Below are positions 31,314 to 39,754 of a stretch of 45,026 bases of DNA, one piece after another (position 1 is the first letter of the stretch; every line of letters starts with the position of its first letter). Location: the NCBI GenBank assembly GCA_947644325.1, contig CANRZD010000006.1, positions 1 through 45,026 on the forward strand, given 5' to 3'. This DNA is from an uncultured Clostridia bacterium. Its GTDB lineage: Bacteria; Bacillota; Clostridia; Oscillospirales; Acutalibacteraceae. A program made the translations under genes and the position numbers. The notes under the pieces were generated by a model that did no database searches, was not told where the DNA came from, and saw only the letters and a list, made by a program, of their open reading frames with translations.

Positions 31314-31832
31314 ATGAAGAACACCTGCGCTCGCACCGCCTTTACCGGCCTTTTGGGGGCCCTTGCCCTGGCCTTATCTTTTTTAGAGAGCCTGCTGCCC
31401 CCCCTGCCCATGCTGCCCCCTGGGGCCAAGCTGGGCCTTTCCAACATCGTCTCTATGTACGCCGCCGGCAGCGTGGGCCTGCCCTGCGCCTTGTTTCTGG
31501 CGGTGCTCAAGGGGGGCTTCGCTTTCCTGGGCCGGGGGGCGGCAGCCGGAGCCATGAGCCTTTCGGGGGGCGTTCTCAGCACCCTTGTCATGTGGGCGCT
31601 ACTGAAAAAGACCAACATCTCCCTCATGCCCATCGGCGTAGGGGGGGCCCTCACCCATAACGCCGCCCAGCTGGCCGTGGCCCGGGCCATGACCTCCCAG
31701 GCGGTGGTGTTCTACATACCGGCCCTTTTGGTCTTCGGGGTGCTCACGGGCCTCTTGACGGGCCTGGTGCTGAAGCTCTCCCTGCCCCCCCTGCAGAAGC
31801 TCACAAAGAAAATTTTTCCCCCGCCCACTTGA
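31314..31832 (+). CDS. Gx transporter family protein (HepT-like / EetB-like)
   Basis: 172 residues with about five membrane segments: the opening RTAFTGLLGALALALSFLESLLPPLPMLPPGAKLGLSNIV with the family's P-x-x-P-P-G-x-K-L-G-x-x-N motif, then GFAFLGRGAAAGAMSLSGGVLSTLVM and GGALTHNAAQLAVARAM. The ORF track starts inside the previous gene; ATG 31314 with AAAGGAG 5 bases ahead is the real start. The family is often labelled 'heptaprenyl diphosphate synthase component I' but looks like an S-component-type membrane protein. Its pairing with the NusG_II protein matches eetA-eetB. ndh2, fmnB and pplA are not in the window. Confidence 0.85.
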   Translation: MKNTCARTAFTGLLGALALALSFLESLLPPLPMLPPGAKLGLSNIVSMYAAGSVGLPCALFLAVLKGGFAFLGRGAAAGAMSLSGGVLSTLVMWALLKKTNISLMPIGVGGALTHNAAQLAVARAMTSQAVVFYIPALLVFGVLTGLLTGLVLKLSLPPLQKLTKKIFPPPT

Positions 31833-31857
31833 CAGCCGCTGCCCTTTGGCATATAAT
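31829..31857 (+). promoter_or_regulatory. Consensus promoter of the marR-ABC operon with possible MarR site
   Basis: TTGACA (31829-31834, overlapping the stop of the Gx gene), 17-base spacer, TATAAT (31852-31857). Immediately downstream, CTAACAGTTCGCAAGCTAACA (31866-31888 region) contains two direct CTAACA copies around TTCGCAAG, a plausible autoregulatory MarR site. Confidence 0.88.
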
Positions 31858-31913
31858 AACATCAGCCTAACAGTTCGCAAGCTAACAAACTACCCCGAAG
31901 GGAGGAGCCCCCC

Positions 31914-32402
31914 ATGGAGCACAGAGAGTGCAGAGAGCCCATACACACCCCGGGCACGGAGCACCGGGACGAGATCGGCTTCCAGGTGCACAGGCTGCGC
32001 ATTTTGTGCAAGCGTCTGGTGGACCAGCGGGCCTTTGGGGACCTGCGGGAAAAGCCCACCAAGACCCAGAGCTGGGTCATGCGGTACCTCTATGAGAACC
32101 GGGGGCGGGACGTTTACCAGCGGGATATCCAAGAGCAGTTCGGGGTGCGGCGCTCTACCGTCACGGGCATTCTGCAGCTGATGGAGAAAAACGGCTGGAT
32201 CACCCGGCAGTCGGTGGGGGAGGACGCCCGGCTCAAGAAGATCATGCTGACGCCCCAGGCCGTAGAGCTCCACGAGCGGGTGGGGGAATGCATACAAAGG
32301 GCCGAGGAGCAGCTGTCCCGGGGGCTCACGCCGGAGGAGAAGCGGGAGTTTTTCCGCCTGTGCGAGAAGATCTGCAAAAACGCCGAGGAGGCTGTGGAGT
32401 AG
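31914..32402 (+). CDS. MarR family transcriptional regulator
   Basis: 162 residues with a MarR winged helix: KTQSWVMRYLYENRGRDVYQRDIQEQFGVRRSTVTGILQLMEKNGWITRQSV holds the HTH, and EDARLKKIMLTPQAVELHERV forms the wing (the D-x-R-x-K/R pattern). Flanking helices give the dimer. ATG 31914 has GAAGGGAGGAG ahead. It is the first gene of an operon with two ABC exporter genes, the standard arrangement in which a MarR protein represses a heterodimeric drug exporter until its ligand binds. A perfect sigma-A promoter lies 57 bases upstream with repeats at the start point. Confidence 0.92.
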   Translation: MEHRECREPIHTPGTEHRDEIGFQVHRLRILCKRLVDQRAFGDLREKPTKTQSWVMRYLYENRGRDVYQRDIQEQFGVRRSTVTGILQLMEKNGWITRQSVGEDARLKKIMLTPQAVELHERVGECIQRAEEQLSRGLTPEEKREFFRLCEKICKNAEEAVE

Positions 32403-32478
32403 GCGGCTTTTTTCTGCCCCTATTGTTAGGAGGCGTACTGTAAGGGAAGAAACATATTTTTGAAAGGAAGCGGTGTAT

Positions 32479-34212
32479 GTGATAAAAAAGATTGCCGGCA
32501 GCGTCCGGCAGTACAAGAAGGATACCCTGCTTGCGCCGGCCTTCGTGACCATGGAGGCCGTCATGGAGGTGGTCATCCCTCTTTTAATGGCCTATCTCAT
32601 CGATAACGGCATCGAGGCCGGGGACATGGGGGTCATTTGGAAGACGGGGTTGGCCCTGGCCGCAGCCACGCTGGTCTCGCTGGCTTTCGGGTTTCTGGCG
32701 GGGCATAGCGCGGCCAAGGCCTCGGCGGGCTTTGCGGCCAACCTGCGGCAGGACATGTACCACAAGGTCCAGGGCTACTCCTTCGGGAATATTGACAAGT
32801 TTTCCACCGGCAGCATCGTCACCCGCCTGACCACCGACGTGACGAACCTGCAGAACGCCTTCCAGATGGTCACCCGCTCGGTGCGGGCCCCGGCCATGCT
32901 GGTGTTCTCCCTGGTCATGGCCTTTTATCTGAACCCCTCTCTTTCGGTCATCTTCCTCATAGCCATCCCCATCCTGGGGGCGGGGCTGCTGTTCATCGCC
33001 AGCAAGGCCCATCCGGTCTTTGAGCGCATGTTCAGGCGCTACGACCGGCTGAACATCGTGGTGCAGGAAAACCTCCGGGGCATCCGGGCGGTAAAGGCCT
33101 TTGTGCGGGAGGACCATGAAACCGAGAAGTTCACAAAGGCCAGCGAGGATATCCGCCGGGACTCTGCCCTTGCCGAGAAGATATTGGCCTTTAACTCCCC
33201 TTTGATGCAGTTCTGCATGTACAGCTGCATCCTGCTCATCTCCTGGTTCGGGGCCAAGCTCATCGTGGGCGGCTCTATGACCACGGGGCAGCTCATGAGC
33301 CTTCTCTCCTACGCCTCCCAAATCCTCATGAGCCTGATGATGCTCTCCATGTTCTTCGTGATGATAACTATGTCCCGGGCCTCCATGCAGCGCATCTGCG
33401 AGCTGCTGGACGAGGAAAACGAAATAAAAGACGGCCAGAAGAACATACAGCAGGTGAAAGACGGCTCTGTGCGCTTTGAAAACGTGGAGTTCCGCTACCA
33501 GAAGGAGGGCCGGGTGTGCCTGTCGGAGATCGACCTGGAGATAAAGCCCGGTGAGACCGTGGGCATCCTGGGCGGCACGGGCTCCGGCAAGAGCAGCCTT
33601 GTGCAGCTCATCCCCCGCCTGTACGACTGCACCGGGGGCCGGGTGCTGGTAGGGGGCGAAGACGTGCGGGATTATAACGTAAAGGCCCTAAGGGAAGAAG
33701 TGGCCATGGTGCTGCAGAAGAACGAGCTCTTTTCCGGCACCATCAAGGAGAACCTGCGCTGGGGAAATGAAAACGCCACCGATGAAGAACTCATGCACGC
33801 CTGTGCGCTTGCCCAGGCCGACGGCTTCATCCGGGAGTTCCCCGAGGGGTACGACACCTACATCGAGCAGGGGGGCTCCAATGTCTCCGGCGGGCAGAAG
33901 CAGCGCCTGTGCATCGCCCGGGCCCTGCTGAAGAAGCCGAAGATCCTCATCTTAGACGACTCCACCAGCGCTGTGGACACCCGCACCGACGCCCTTATCC
34001 GCCAGGCCTTCCGGCAGGAGATACCCGGCACCACGAAAATCATCATCGCCCAGCGGGTGGCTTCCGTCCAGGACGCCGACCAGATCATCGTGCTGGAGGG
34101 CGGCCGGGTGGCCGACGTGGGCAGCCATGAAGAACTCATGGAAAAGAGCGATATTTACAGGGAAGTATACGAGTCCCAGCAGAAAGGGGGAGACGAAAAT
34201 GGCGCAGCCTAG
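32479..34212 (+). CDS. ABC exporter half-transporter (membrane + ATPase domains), first subunit
   Basis: 577 residues: six membrane helices of the type I exporter fold, then an ATPase domain with Walker A GGTGSGKSSLVQL, Q-loop VLQKNELFSGTIKENL, signature NVSGGQKQRLCIARAL, Walker B ILILDDSTSAVD and a switch residue that is Gln (IIIAQRVASV) where His is usual. It has DDSTSAVD (Asp instead of Glu after Walker B), as in the degenerate-site subunit of heterodimeric exporters such as BmrC or TM287. The ORF-track GTG 32473 is too close to the AAAGGAAG site, so GTG 32479 is preferred. It overlaps the second subunit gene by 14 bases. Substrate probably drugs or lipids. Confidence 0.92.
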   Translation: MIKKIAGSVRQYKKDTLLAPAFVTMEAVMEVVIPLLMAYLIDNGIEAGDMGVIWKTGLALAAATLVSLAFGFLAGHSAAKASAGFAANLRQDMYHKVQGYSFGNIDKFSTGSIVTRLTTDVTNLQNAFQMVTRSVRAPAMLVFSLVMAFYLNPSLSVIFLIAIPILGAGLLFIASKAHPVFERMFRRYDRLNIVVQENLRGIRAVKAFVREDHETEKFTKASEDIRRDSALAEKILAFNSPLMQFCMYSCILLISWFGAKLIVGGSMTTGQLMSLLSYASQILMSLMMLSMFFVMITMSRASMQRICELLDEENEIKDGQKNIQQVKDGSVRFENVEFRYQKEGRVCLSEIDLEIKPGETVGILGGTGSGKSSLVQLIPRLYDCTGGRVLVGGEDVRDYNVKALREEVAMVLQKNELFSGTIKENLRWGNENATDEELMHACALAQADGFIREFPEGYDTYIEQGGSNVSGGQKQRLCIARALLKKPKILILDDSTSAVDTRTDALIRQAFRQEIPGTTKIIIAQRVASVQDADQIIVLEGGRVADVGSHEELMEKSDIYREVYESQQKGGDENGAA

Positions 34213-36123
34213 AGTACACGGGGGGCCTCCCGGCCGGGGGCCCGGGGCCTTCGTAAAGGGCCAGGGGCCCAAAAACAAGGGAAAGACCATCGCCCGGCTG
34301 CTAAGCTACCTGGGCCGGGGATATCAGGCGCGGTTCGTGGTGGTGCTGGTGTGCATTTTATTCAGCTCCCTGGCGACGGTCATGGGCTCGCTGTTTCTGC
34401 GCACGCTCATCGACGACTACATCGAGCCCCTGCTCCTGTCCCCAGACCCTGTGTTTACGGGGCTCCTCGGGGCCATCGGCACCATGGCGCTCATCTATCT
34501 TGTGGGGGTGGGCTCCACTTTCCTCTATAACTGGCTCATGGTGGGCATCTCCCAAGGGATGCTCAAGAAGATACGGGACGACCTTTTCTCCCACATGCAG
34601 ACTCTGCCCATCCAGTACTTTGACACCCACACCCACGGGGACCTGATGAGCCGCTACACCAACGACACCGACACCCTGCGGCAGATGATCTCCCAGGGCA
34701 TCCCCCAGATGTTCAGCTCGGTGATCACGGTGGTGTCGGTGTTCTGGGCCATGGTCACCACCAGCGTGCCCCTGACGGTGCTGGTGATAGCCTTTGTGGG
34801 GCTGATGCTCTTGGTCACCCGGTATATCGGCGGGCAGAGCGGCAAGTATTTTGTGAAGCAGCAGCGCTCCCTGGGCGCGGTGAACGGCTTCATCGAGGAG
34901 ATGGTCACCGGGCAGAAGGTAGTGCAGGTCTTCTGCCACGAGGAGAAGGCCAAAGCTGACTTCGACGCCCTGAACGAAGCCCTGCGCCAGGAGGCCGACG
35001 CCGCCAACCGCTACGCAAACGTCATGGGCCCTGTGATGAACAACCTGGGCCACCTGCAGTACGTGCTCATCGCCATAGCCGGGGGCGCTCTGGCCCTCTC
35101 TGGGGTGGGCGGGCTGACGCTGGGGGCATCGCGGCCTTTTTGCAGCTGAGCCGCAGCTTCACCCAGCCCATCAGCCAGCTTTCCCAGCAGTTCAACACCA
35201 TCGTCATGGCCTTAGCTGGGGCCGAGCGCATCTTCGACGTGATGGATGAGCCCCCCGAAAAGGACGAGGGCTACGTGACCCTGGTAAACGCCCGGGAGGA
35301 AAACGGCCGGCTCACAGAGACAAAGGAGCGCACCGGCCTCTGGGCCTGGAAGCACCCCCACCACGACGGCACGGTGACCTACACGAAGCTCACAGGCCAT
35401 GTAGAGCTGCGGGGGGTGGACTTCGGCTATAACGAGGAAAAGCTGGTGCTCCACGACATCACCCTGGAGGCCGACCCCGGCCAGAAGGTGGCCTTCGTGG
35501 GGGCCACGGGCGCGGGCAAGACCACCATCACGAACCTGATAAATCGCTTCTACGACATCGCCGACGGCAAGATACGCTACGACGGCATCAACATCAATAA
35601 GATTAAAAAGCCCGACCTGCGGCGCTCCCTGGGCATCGTTTTGCAGGACACGAACCTCTTTACCGGCACCGTGGGGGAAAACATCCGCTATGGGAAGCTG
35701 GACGCCACACAGGAGGAAATCGAGGCCGCAGCAAAGCTTGCCAACGCCGACGGCTTCATCCGCCGCCTGCCCCAGGGGTACGACACCGTCCTCTCCGGGG
35801 ACGGGGGCAGCCTCTCCCAGGGCCAGCGGCAGCTTTTGGCCATTGCCCGGGCCGCTGTGGCCGACCCGCCCGTGATGGTGCTGGACGAGGCCACCTCCTC
35901 CATCGACACCCGCACCGAGCGCCTGGTGCAGCGGGGCATGGACGGCCTCATGAAGGGCCGCACGGTGTTTGTCATCGCCCACAGGCTCTCTACGGTGCAG
36001 AACTCCGACAGCATCCTGGTGCTGGAGCTGGGCCGCATCATCGAGCGGGGCAGCCACCGGCAGCTCATAGCCCAGAAGGGCAAGTACTACCAGCTCTACA
36101 CCGGGGCCTTCGAGCTGGAGTAA
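34199..36123 (+). pseudogene. ABC exporter half-transporter, second subunit, broken by a -1 frameshift
   Basis: The partner of the upstream half-transporter. The 5' part (34199-35149) encodes the membrane domain in one frame and stops at TGA 35147-35149. The rest continues in the -1 frame to TAA 36121-36123, giving the end of TM6 (AAFLQLSRSFTQPISQLSQQFN) and the ATPase: GATGAGKTTITNLI, VLQDTNLFTGTVGENI, GSLSQGQRQLLAIARA, VMVLDEATSSID, FVIAHRLSTVQ, all intact and with consensus catalytic Glu and His. Restoring one G in the GGGGG run at 35122-35126 would give a normal ~640-residue protein. So this is a recent one-base loss, a sequencing error, or a site of slippage. ATG 34199 has AAAGGGGGAGA ahead and overlaps the first subunit gene. 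Confidence 0.88.
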
Positions 36124-36150
36124 AAGGGCAAAAACCGCCCGAAAAGCAGA

Positions 36151-36188
36151 AAAACCCGCCTTTTTCCCGGGAAAAGGGCGGGTTTTCC
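36151..36188. terminator. Strong bidirectional terminator between the ABC operon and trxB
   Basis: AAAACCCGCC-T-TTTTCCC pairs with GGGAAAA-G-GGCGGGTTTT: 17 bp with a single mismatch, flanked by A- and T-rich ends. Confidence 0.92.
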
Positions 36189-36202
36189 GTATCTAAAATG
36201 TC

Positions 36203-37114
36203 TCACATGGTCAAATACGCCTCTGCCTGCTGGGCGGCCACGGCGCCGTCGGCGCAGGCGGTGACGATCTGCCGCAGGGGCTTTGCCCGCAGGTCTCCCG
36301 CGGCAAAGACGCCGGGGAGGCTGGTGCGGGTGGATTCATCCGCACACACGTACCCAGCCCCGTCCAGCGCTATCTGGCCTTTGAAAAGCCCCGTGTCCGG
36401 CACCTGGCCGATGGCCACGAACACGCCGCTGCAGGGAAGGGTTTGGGTCTTTCCGGTCTTTTTGTTTCGCACCGTGAGCCCTGTGAGGGTGCTTTCAAAC
36501 TCCAGGGCGGCCACTTCGCTGTCCCACAGAAACTCCAGGTTGGGAAGCCCCATCAAGGGGGCCCGGTAGGCGGCGGAGGCCCGGAGGGCGTCCCGCCGGT
36601 GGATGAGCACCACCTTCTCGCACAGCCGGGAAAGGTACAGGGCGTCCGCCGCGGCGGTATCGCCGCCGCCCACTACGGCCACGGTCTTTCCCCGGAAAAA
36701 CATCCCATCGCAGGTGGCGCAGTAAGAGACGCCCCGGCCCCGCAGTTCCTTTTCCCCGGGCAGGCCCAGCTCCCGGGGGTGGGCCCCGGTGGCCAGTATC
36801 ACGGCTTTGGCCTGCAGCCGCTCGCCGCCGGCCAGCACTTCCTTCGTCTCGCCCGTAAGCTTTACTTCCGTGACCTCCGCCATTTTCGTCCGGGCCCCGA
36901 AGCGCTCGGCCCCTTTCTTCATCTCCATGGCCAGCTCGAAGCCGCCGACGCCCTCTGGGAAGCCGGGGTAATTGTCCACCTGGTCGGTGGTGCCCATCTG
37001 CCCGCCGGGGGTCAGCTTCTCCAGCACCAGCACCGAAAGGCCCGCCCGGGCCCCGTACAGGGCCGCCGTGTACCCGGCAGGCCCCCCGCCGATGACGATC
37101 ACATCCGCTGTCAC
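36203..37114 (-). CDS. trxB: Thioredoxin reductase (NADPH, FAD)
   Basis: 303 residues. FAD-binding VIVIGGGPAGYTAALYGARAG opens the protein, with GGQMGTTDQVDNYPGF and VILATGAHPREL. The redox-active CATC is in SYCATCDGMFFRGK, the NAD(P)H site is VAVVGGGDTAAADALYLSRL followed by HRRDALRA, and the final FAD motif is GVFAAGDLRAKPLRQIVTACADGAVAA. It reduces thioredoxin in the cytosol. The start is a GTG at 37114 overlapping the trxA stop by 4 bases (GTGA), with GGAGG 10 bases ahead, so it is translationally coupled to trxA. In some clostridial relatives the reductant is ferredoxin, but the HRRDxxRA stretch supports NADPH. Confidence 0.95.
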   Translation of the reverse strand: MTADVIVIGGGPAGYTAALYGARAGLSVLVLEKLTPGGQMGTTDQVDNYPGFPEGVGGFELAMEMKKGAERFGARTKMAEVTEVKLTGETKEVLAGGERLQAKAVILATGAHPRELGLPGEKELRGRGVSYCATCDGMFFRGKTVAVVGGGDTAAADALYLSRLCEKVVLIHRRDALRASAAYRAPLMGLPNLEFLWDSEVAALEFESTLTGLTVRNKKTGKTQTLPCSGVFVAIGQVPDTGLFKGQIALDGAGYVCADESTRTSLPGVFAAGDLRAKPLRQIVTACADGAVAAQQAEAYLTM

Positions 37115-37422
37115 TGTAAGAGCGCCTCCAGGTTTTCCTTGGGCTGCAGGCCCACCAGGGTGTTCACGGCCTCGCCGTCCTTAAAGAGGATGGCCGTGGG
37201 GATGCTCATGACCCCGTACCGGGCGGCCAAATCGGGCTGTTCGTCGATGTTCACCTTGCCTACGGTCACGTCTCCCTCATGGGCCTCGGCAAAGGCGTCA
37301 ACGATGGGGGAGAACATCTTGCAGGGGCCGCACCAGCTGGCCCAGAAATCTACCAGCACCGGGCCCTGAGCGCCTAGCACCTCCTTGTCAAAATTCTCCT
37401 GGGTAAAGGTCTTTACTGCCAT
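37111..37422 (-). CDS. trxA: Thioredoxin
   Basis: 103 residues with the canonical active site in VLVDFWASWCGPCKMFSPIVDAFA and the cis-Pro loop GVMSIPTAILFKDGE. The ORF track starts at ATG 37431, which abuts AAAGG; ATG 37422 (MAVKTFTQENF) lies 8-9 bases after that site and gives the usual thioredoxin N-terminus. It is the classical protein disulfide reductant of the cytosol. It forms a coupled pair with trxB and sits 55 bases downstream of the LOR-family gene, with no clear terminator between, so it may be the end of the long nusA transcript. Only a weak -10 (TATAAA) is seen ahead of it. Confidence 0.95.
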   Translation of the reverse strand: MAVKTFTQENFDKEVLGAQGPVLVDFWASWCGPCKMFSPIVDAFAEAHEGDVTVGKVNIDEQPDLAARYGVMSIPTAILFKDGEAVNTLVGLQPKENLEALLQ

Positions 37423-37477
37423 TTCACTCATCCTTTCATAGGTTTATACAGGGTTAGCTTGCGCAGCTTTCCCCAGA

Positions 37478-37960
37478 TTATTTTCTGGGCGGCAGGGTAG
37501 AGTTGGCCGCCTCCATAGCAAGGGCCACCAAAAGCGCCGCCTGCTCGTTGTTGGAATAGCTGGTGTCCAGCACGTACTTGCCGGGGTAGGCGTTGTCTTC
37601 GTTTCCGGCGTGCATGACCATGTACTTGCCGTCGTACACGTCGTACTCGAAGGCCATGATGTTGCCGAAAAGCCGCCAGCGCTCATAGCGCAGCTCGTAG
37701 CGCACCACCCCGTGGGTGTTCACCTTCTCTACGGCGCCAATCTGCTTTTCGTCGTACCAGATGGAAAATTTCCATTTGCCGAAAAGCGTCTTCCGGCAGC
37801 GCACCCGGCCCATCTCCACGCCGTTGCGGTTTTGCAGAGAGATGGTGTTTTCCTTTTTGCCCTCTTTTGCCACGACCATATAGGCCCGCTGGTCCGTCTC
37901 GTCGTAGATGCTGTACTGGTCCTCCCAGGAGAAGGGGCGCTTGTCAAAATAAAGCTTCAT
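37478..37960 (-). CDS. LURP-one-related (LOR/Tubby-like) family protein
   Basis: 160 residues of mostly beta structure. The pattern KLYFDKRPFSWEDQYSIYDETDQRAYMVVAKEG followed by ENTISLQNRNGVEMGRVRCRKTL and KWKFSIWYDEKQIGAVEK fits the LURP-one-related/YxjI barrel, a Tubby-like fold of unknown role in bacteria. The last 25 residues (NNEQAALLVALAMEAAN) match the family's terminal helix. ATG 37960 overlaps the HAD gene stop by 4 bases (ATGA), so it is translated together with it. No enzymatic motif is visible. Confidence 0.8.
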   Translation of the reverse strand: MKLYFDKRPFSWEDQYSIYDETDQRAYMVVAKEGKKENTISLQNRNGVEMGRVRCRKTLFGKWKFSIWYDEKQIGAVEKVNTHGVVRYELRYERWRLFGNIMAFEYDVYDGKYMVMHAGNEDNAYPGKYVLDTSYSNNEQAALLVALAMEAANSTLPPRK

Positions 37961-38676
37961 GGAAGGACCTCCGCGTACCGCAGGAATTCCCGGAAGGAGC
38001 CGGTGTCAACGCCGCTCAGGTCCGCCTTGTCCGGGTCAATGAGGCAGTCGGTGATGAGATACACCGAAAGCCCGGCCTCCCGGGCCGCCAGGTCCTCCCG
38101 GGCGTCGTTGCCCACCATCAGGCATTCCTGGGGCTTTTTGCCGGTTTTTTCTAAGATTTCCCGGTAATAGGCCGGGTTTGGCTTGCAGGTGCGGCAGTTT
38201 TCATAGCTGGTCACCAGGGAGAAGTCTTCCAAAGCGAGCCCCACCCACTTTAGCCGCGTCTGCACGCCCACCGCCGGGAAGATGGGGTTTGTGGCCAATA
38301 TCACGTCATAGCCCTTTTCCCGCAGGCCCTGCACGGCGGTTTTCGCCAGGGGGTTTTCCCCCACAGACTCCCGCACCTTGTCGAACTCCCGGGCGTAGAA
38401 GTCGTCGAACTCCCCCCGCAGCTTCTCAGACCCCGGCCCCATACATTCCGTGAACACCTGCCAGAAGCGCTCACAGTTAGAGGCCTTCCCGTCGTTTTTC
38501 ACCATGGCGGCGGTGCCCTTCCACACGGCGTCCGTCAAGGGCCCGGCGGCATAGCCAAAGGGCGCGGCCTTTTTTGCAAGCAGGGAAAAATACGCCCGGG
38601 TGAAAACCTCCACGTCCATGGGCAGCAGGGTGCCGTCCAGGTCAAATAATATGGTAGTGATGTCTTTTTTTAACAC
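37957..38676 (-). CDS. HAD family hydrolase
   Basis: 239 residues of the haloacid dehalogenase superfamily. Motif I is TILFDLDGTLLPMD (nucleophile and acid Asp), motif II VILATNPIFP (Thr), motif III Lys in CRTCKPNPAYYREIL, and motif IV VGNDAREDLAAREAGLSVYLIT. The helical cap after motif I (about residues 18-90) places it in cap type C1. Members dephosphorylate small metabolites; the substrate is unknown. GTG 38676 has AAAGGGG 7 bases ahead. It lies between the nitrilase-like and LOR genes, overlapping the latter by 4 bases. Confidence 0.9.
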   Translation of the reverse strand: MLKKDITTILFDLDGTLLPMDVEVFTRAYFSLLAKKAAPFGYAAGPLTDAVWKGTAAMVKNDGKASNCERFWQVFTECMGPGSEKLRGEFDDFYAREFDKVRESVGENPLAKTAVQGLREKGYDVILATNPIFPAVGVQTRLKWVGLALEDFSLVTSYENCRTCKPNPAYYREILEKTGKKPQECLMVGNDAREDLAAREAGLSVYLITDCLIDPDKADLSGVDTGSFREFLRYAEVLP

Positions 38677-38690
38677 ATTCGCGCCCCTTT

Positions 38691-39389
38691 CTATGCCCGC
38701 CCCAGCGCCCCGAAAAGGGAGGGCTCCCGGTCCTTAAAGTACCCCAGGGGGCGGCGCTGGCTCTCTGTCAAGTCTATGTCTACCGCAAAGCCCCCGTGCC
38801 CGCCGCTGACAGCCAGGAGCTCCCCGCCCTGCCCGTCAAAGGCGAAGGCCAAGGGGATCTCCCCGCAGAAGTGGCAGCAGCCCGCCACAGGCACCTCGTT
38901 TTCAATGGCCCGGGCCCGGGCTAAAGCCCGCCACTGCTCGTACTGCAGCCGGTGGAACATGCCAGTGCCAATGGGGTTCACCATGAGCACGGGGCCCTCC
39001 AGGGCCATGACGCGGCAGACCTCTGGGAAATGTATCTCATAGCACACCGGCACGGCGATTTTCCCCAGGCGCGTGTTCACGCAGCGGATGGTATCTCCCG
39101 GCTGCTTGCCCCTTTCCTTTTCGCTTGCGTGCAGGATGCACTTTGTGTACGTGTCTGTGACCCTGCCGCCCTCCAGGACCAGGACCTTTTCTTCGTTTCC
39201 CCGGCGGCAGCCGGCCAGTATCGTGCCCTCTGTCTTTTCCGAGAGCGCCAGGGCCATGGCCTCGTCCTCTTCCGAACGGAGGAACCCCTCCGGGAAGATG
39301 GTCAGGTCGGCGGGGCCCTCCTGCAGAAGGCGGGGCATTTCGGTCTTCGCCTCAAAGCGCCTGGGGACGCACAGCCGTATTTTTGCCAT
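38691..39389 (-). CDS. Carbon-nitrogen hydrolase (nitrilase superfamily)
   Basis: 232 residues, rather short for the family. The Glu-Lys-Cys triad is present: Glu in LTIFPEGFLR, Lys in TYTKCILHASEKE and Cys in IAVPVCYEIHFPEVCRVM. The rest, including NPIGTGMFHRLQYEQWRALARARAIENEVPVAGC, fits the alpha-beta-beta-alpha fold. Such enzymes hydrolyse amides or nitriles, some of them repairing damaged metabolites such as deaminated glutathione. ATG 39389 has GGAG 5-6 bases ahead; GTG 39395 in the ORF track overlaps the upstream stop. It belongs to the post-infB run of genes. The substrate is not evident. Confidence 0.88.
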   Translation of the reverse strand: MAKIRLCVPRRFEAKTEMPRLLQEGPADLTIFPEGFLRSEEDEAMALALSEKTEGTILAGCRRGNEEKVLVLEGGRVTDTYTKCILHASEKERGKQPGDTIRCVNTRLGKIAVPVCYEIHFPEVCRVMALEGPVLMVNPIGTGMFHRLQYEQWRALARARAIENEVPVAGCCHFCGEIPLAFAFDGQGGELLAVSGGHGGFAVDIDLTESQRRPLGYFKDREPSLFGALGRA

Positions 39390-39391
39390 GG

Positions 39392-39751
39392 TCACTCCGC
39401 CGCCTTGGTGGCGGTCACGTCCACGCCGGTGCCGGCCACGTTCTTTATGACCACGTCGCCGATGTGCACCGGGGCCTTTATGACGGCTTTGCGTATCTCC
39501 TCCATGCAGGCGAAGATCTTCTCCTTGGGGATGTCGGTCTTTGTGCGCACCGAGGTCACCGGGGCCTTGGCCCCTTCCACCCGGATGGTGGAGGTCACCG
39601 TGCGGGTGGGGGCGGTCACTTCCTTTTTGCCGTATTCCTCCCCGCGCTTGCAGGTGTTGCCCGTCACGGACACCACCGCGCCCTGCTCGTTAAGCTCTAC
39701 CTTCAAGGGGCACCCCAAGGGGCAGCTGATGCACGTCAGTTCCTTTACCAT
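39392..39751 (-). CDS. DUF1667 domain protein (cysteine-rich partner of FAD oxidoreductase)
   Basis: 119 residues. The N-terminus carries LTCISCPLGCPLKVEL and a third group VTGNTCKRGEEYGKKEVTAPTRTVTSTIRV, giving four Cys in the CxxCPxGC...C layout of DUF1667, which may bind an iron-sulfur cluster or zinc. DUF1667 proteins usually follow a FAD-dependent oxidoreductase and a GlpA-like flavoprotein in clostridia. Here the FAD oxidoreductase is directly upstream with a 3-base gap, and GGAGG lies 8 bases before ATG 39751. GlpA is missing. The role in electron transfer is inferred from the neighbour. Confidence 0.88.
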   Translation of the reverse strand: MVKELTCISCPLGCPLKVELNEQGAVVSVTGNTCKRGEEYGKKEVTAPTRTVTSTIRVEGAKAPVTSVRTKTDIPKEKIFACMEEIRKAVIKAPVHIGDVVIKNVAGTGVDVTATKAAE

Positions 39752-39754
39752 GCC

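Noticed and set aside
35118-35160. Programmed -1 frameshift in the second ABC subunit
   Set aside because: In the reading frame the site (ctg ggg gca) does not form a canonical X-XXY-YYZ heptamer and no stimulatory structure was evident; loss of one G is simpler.
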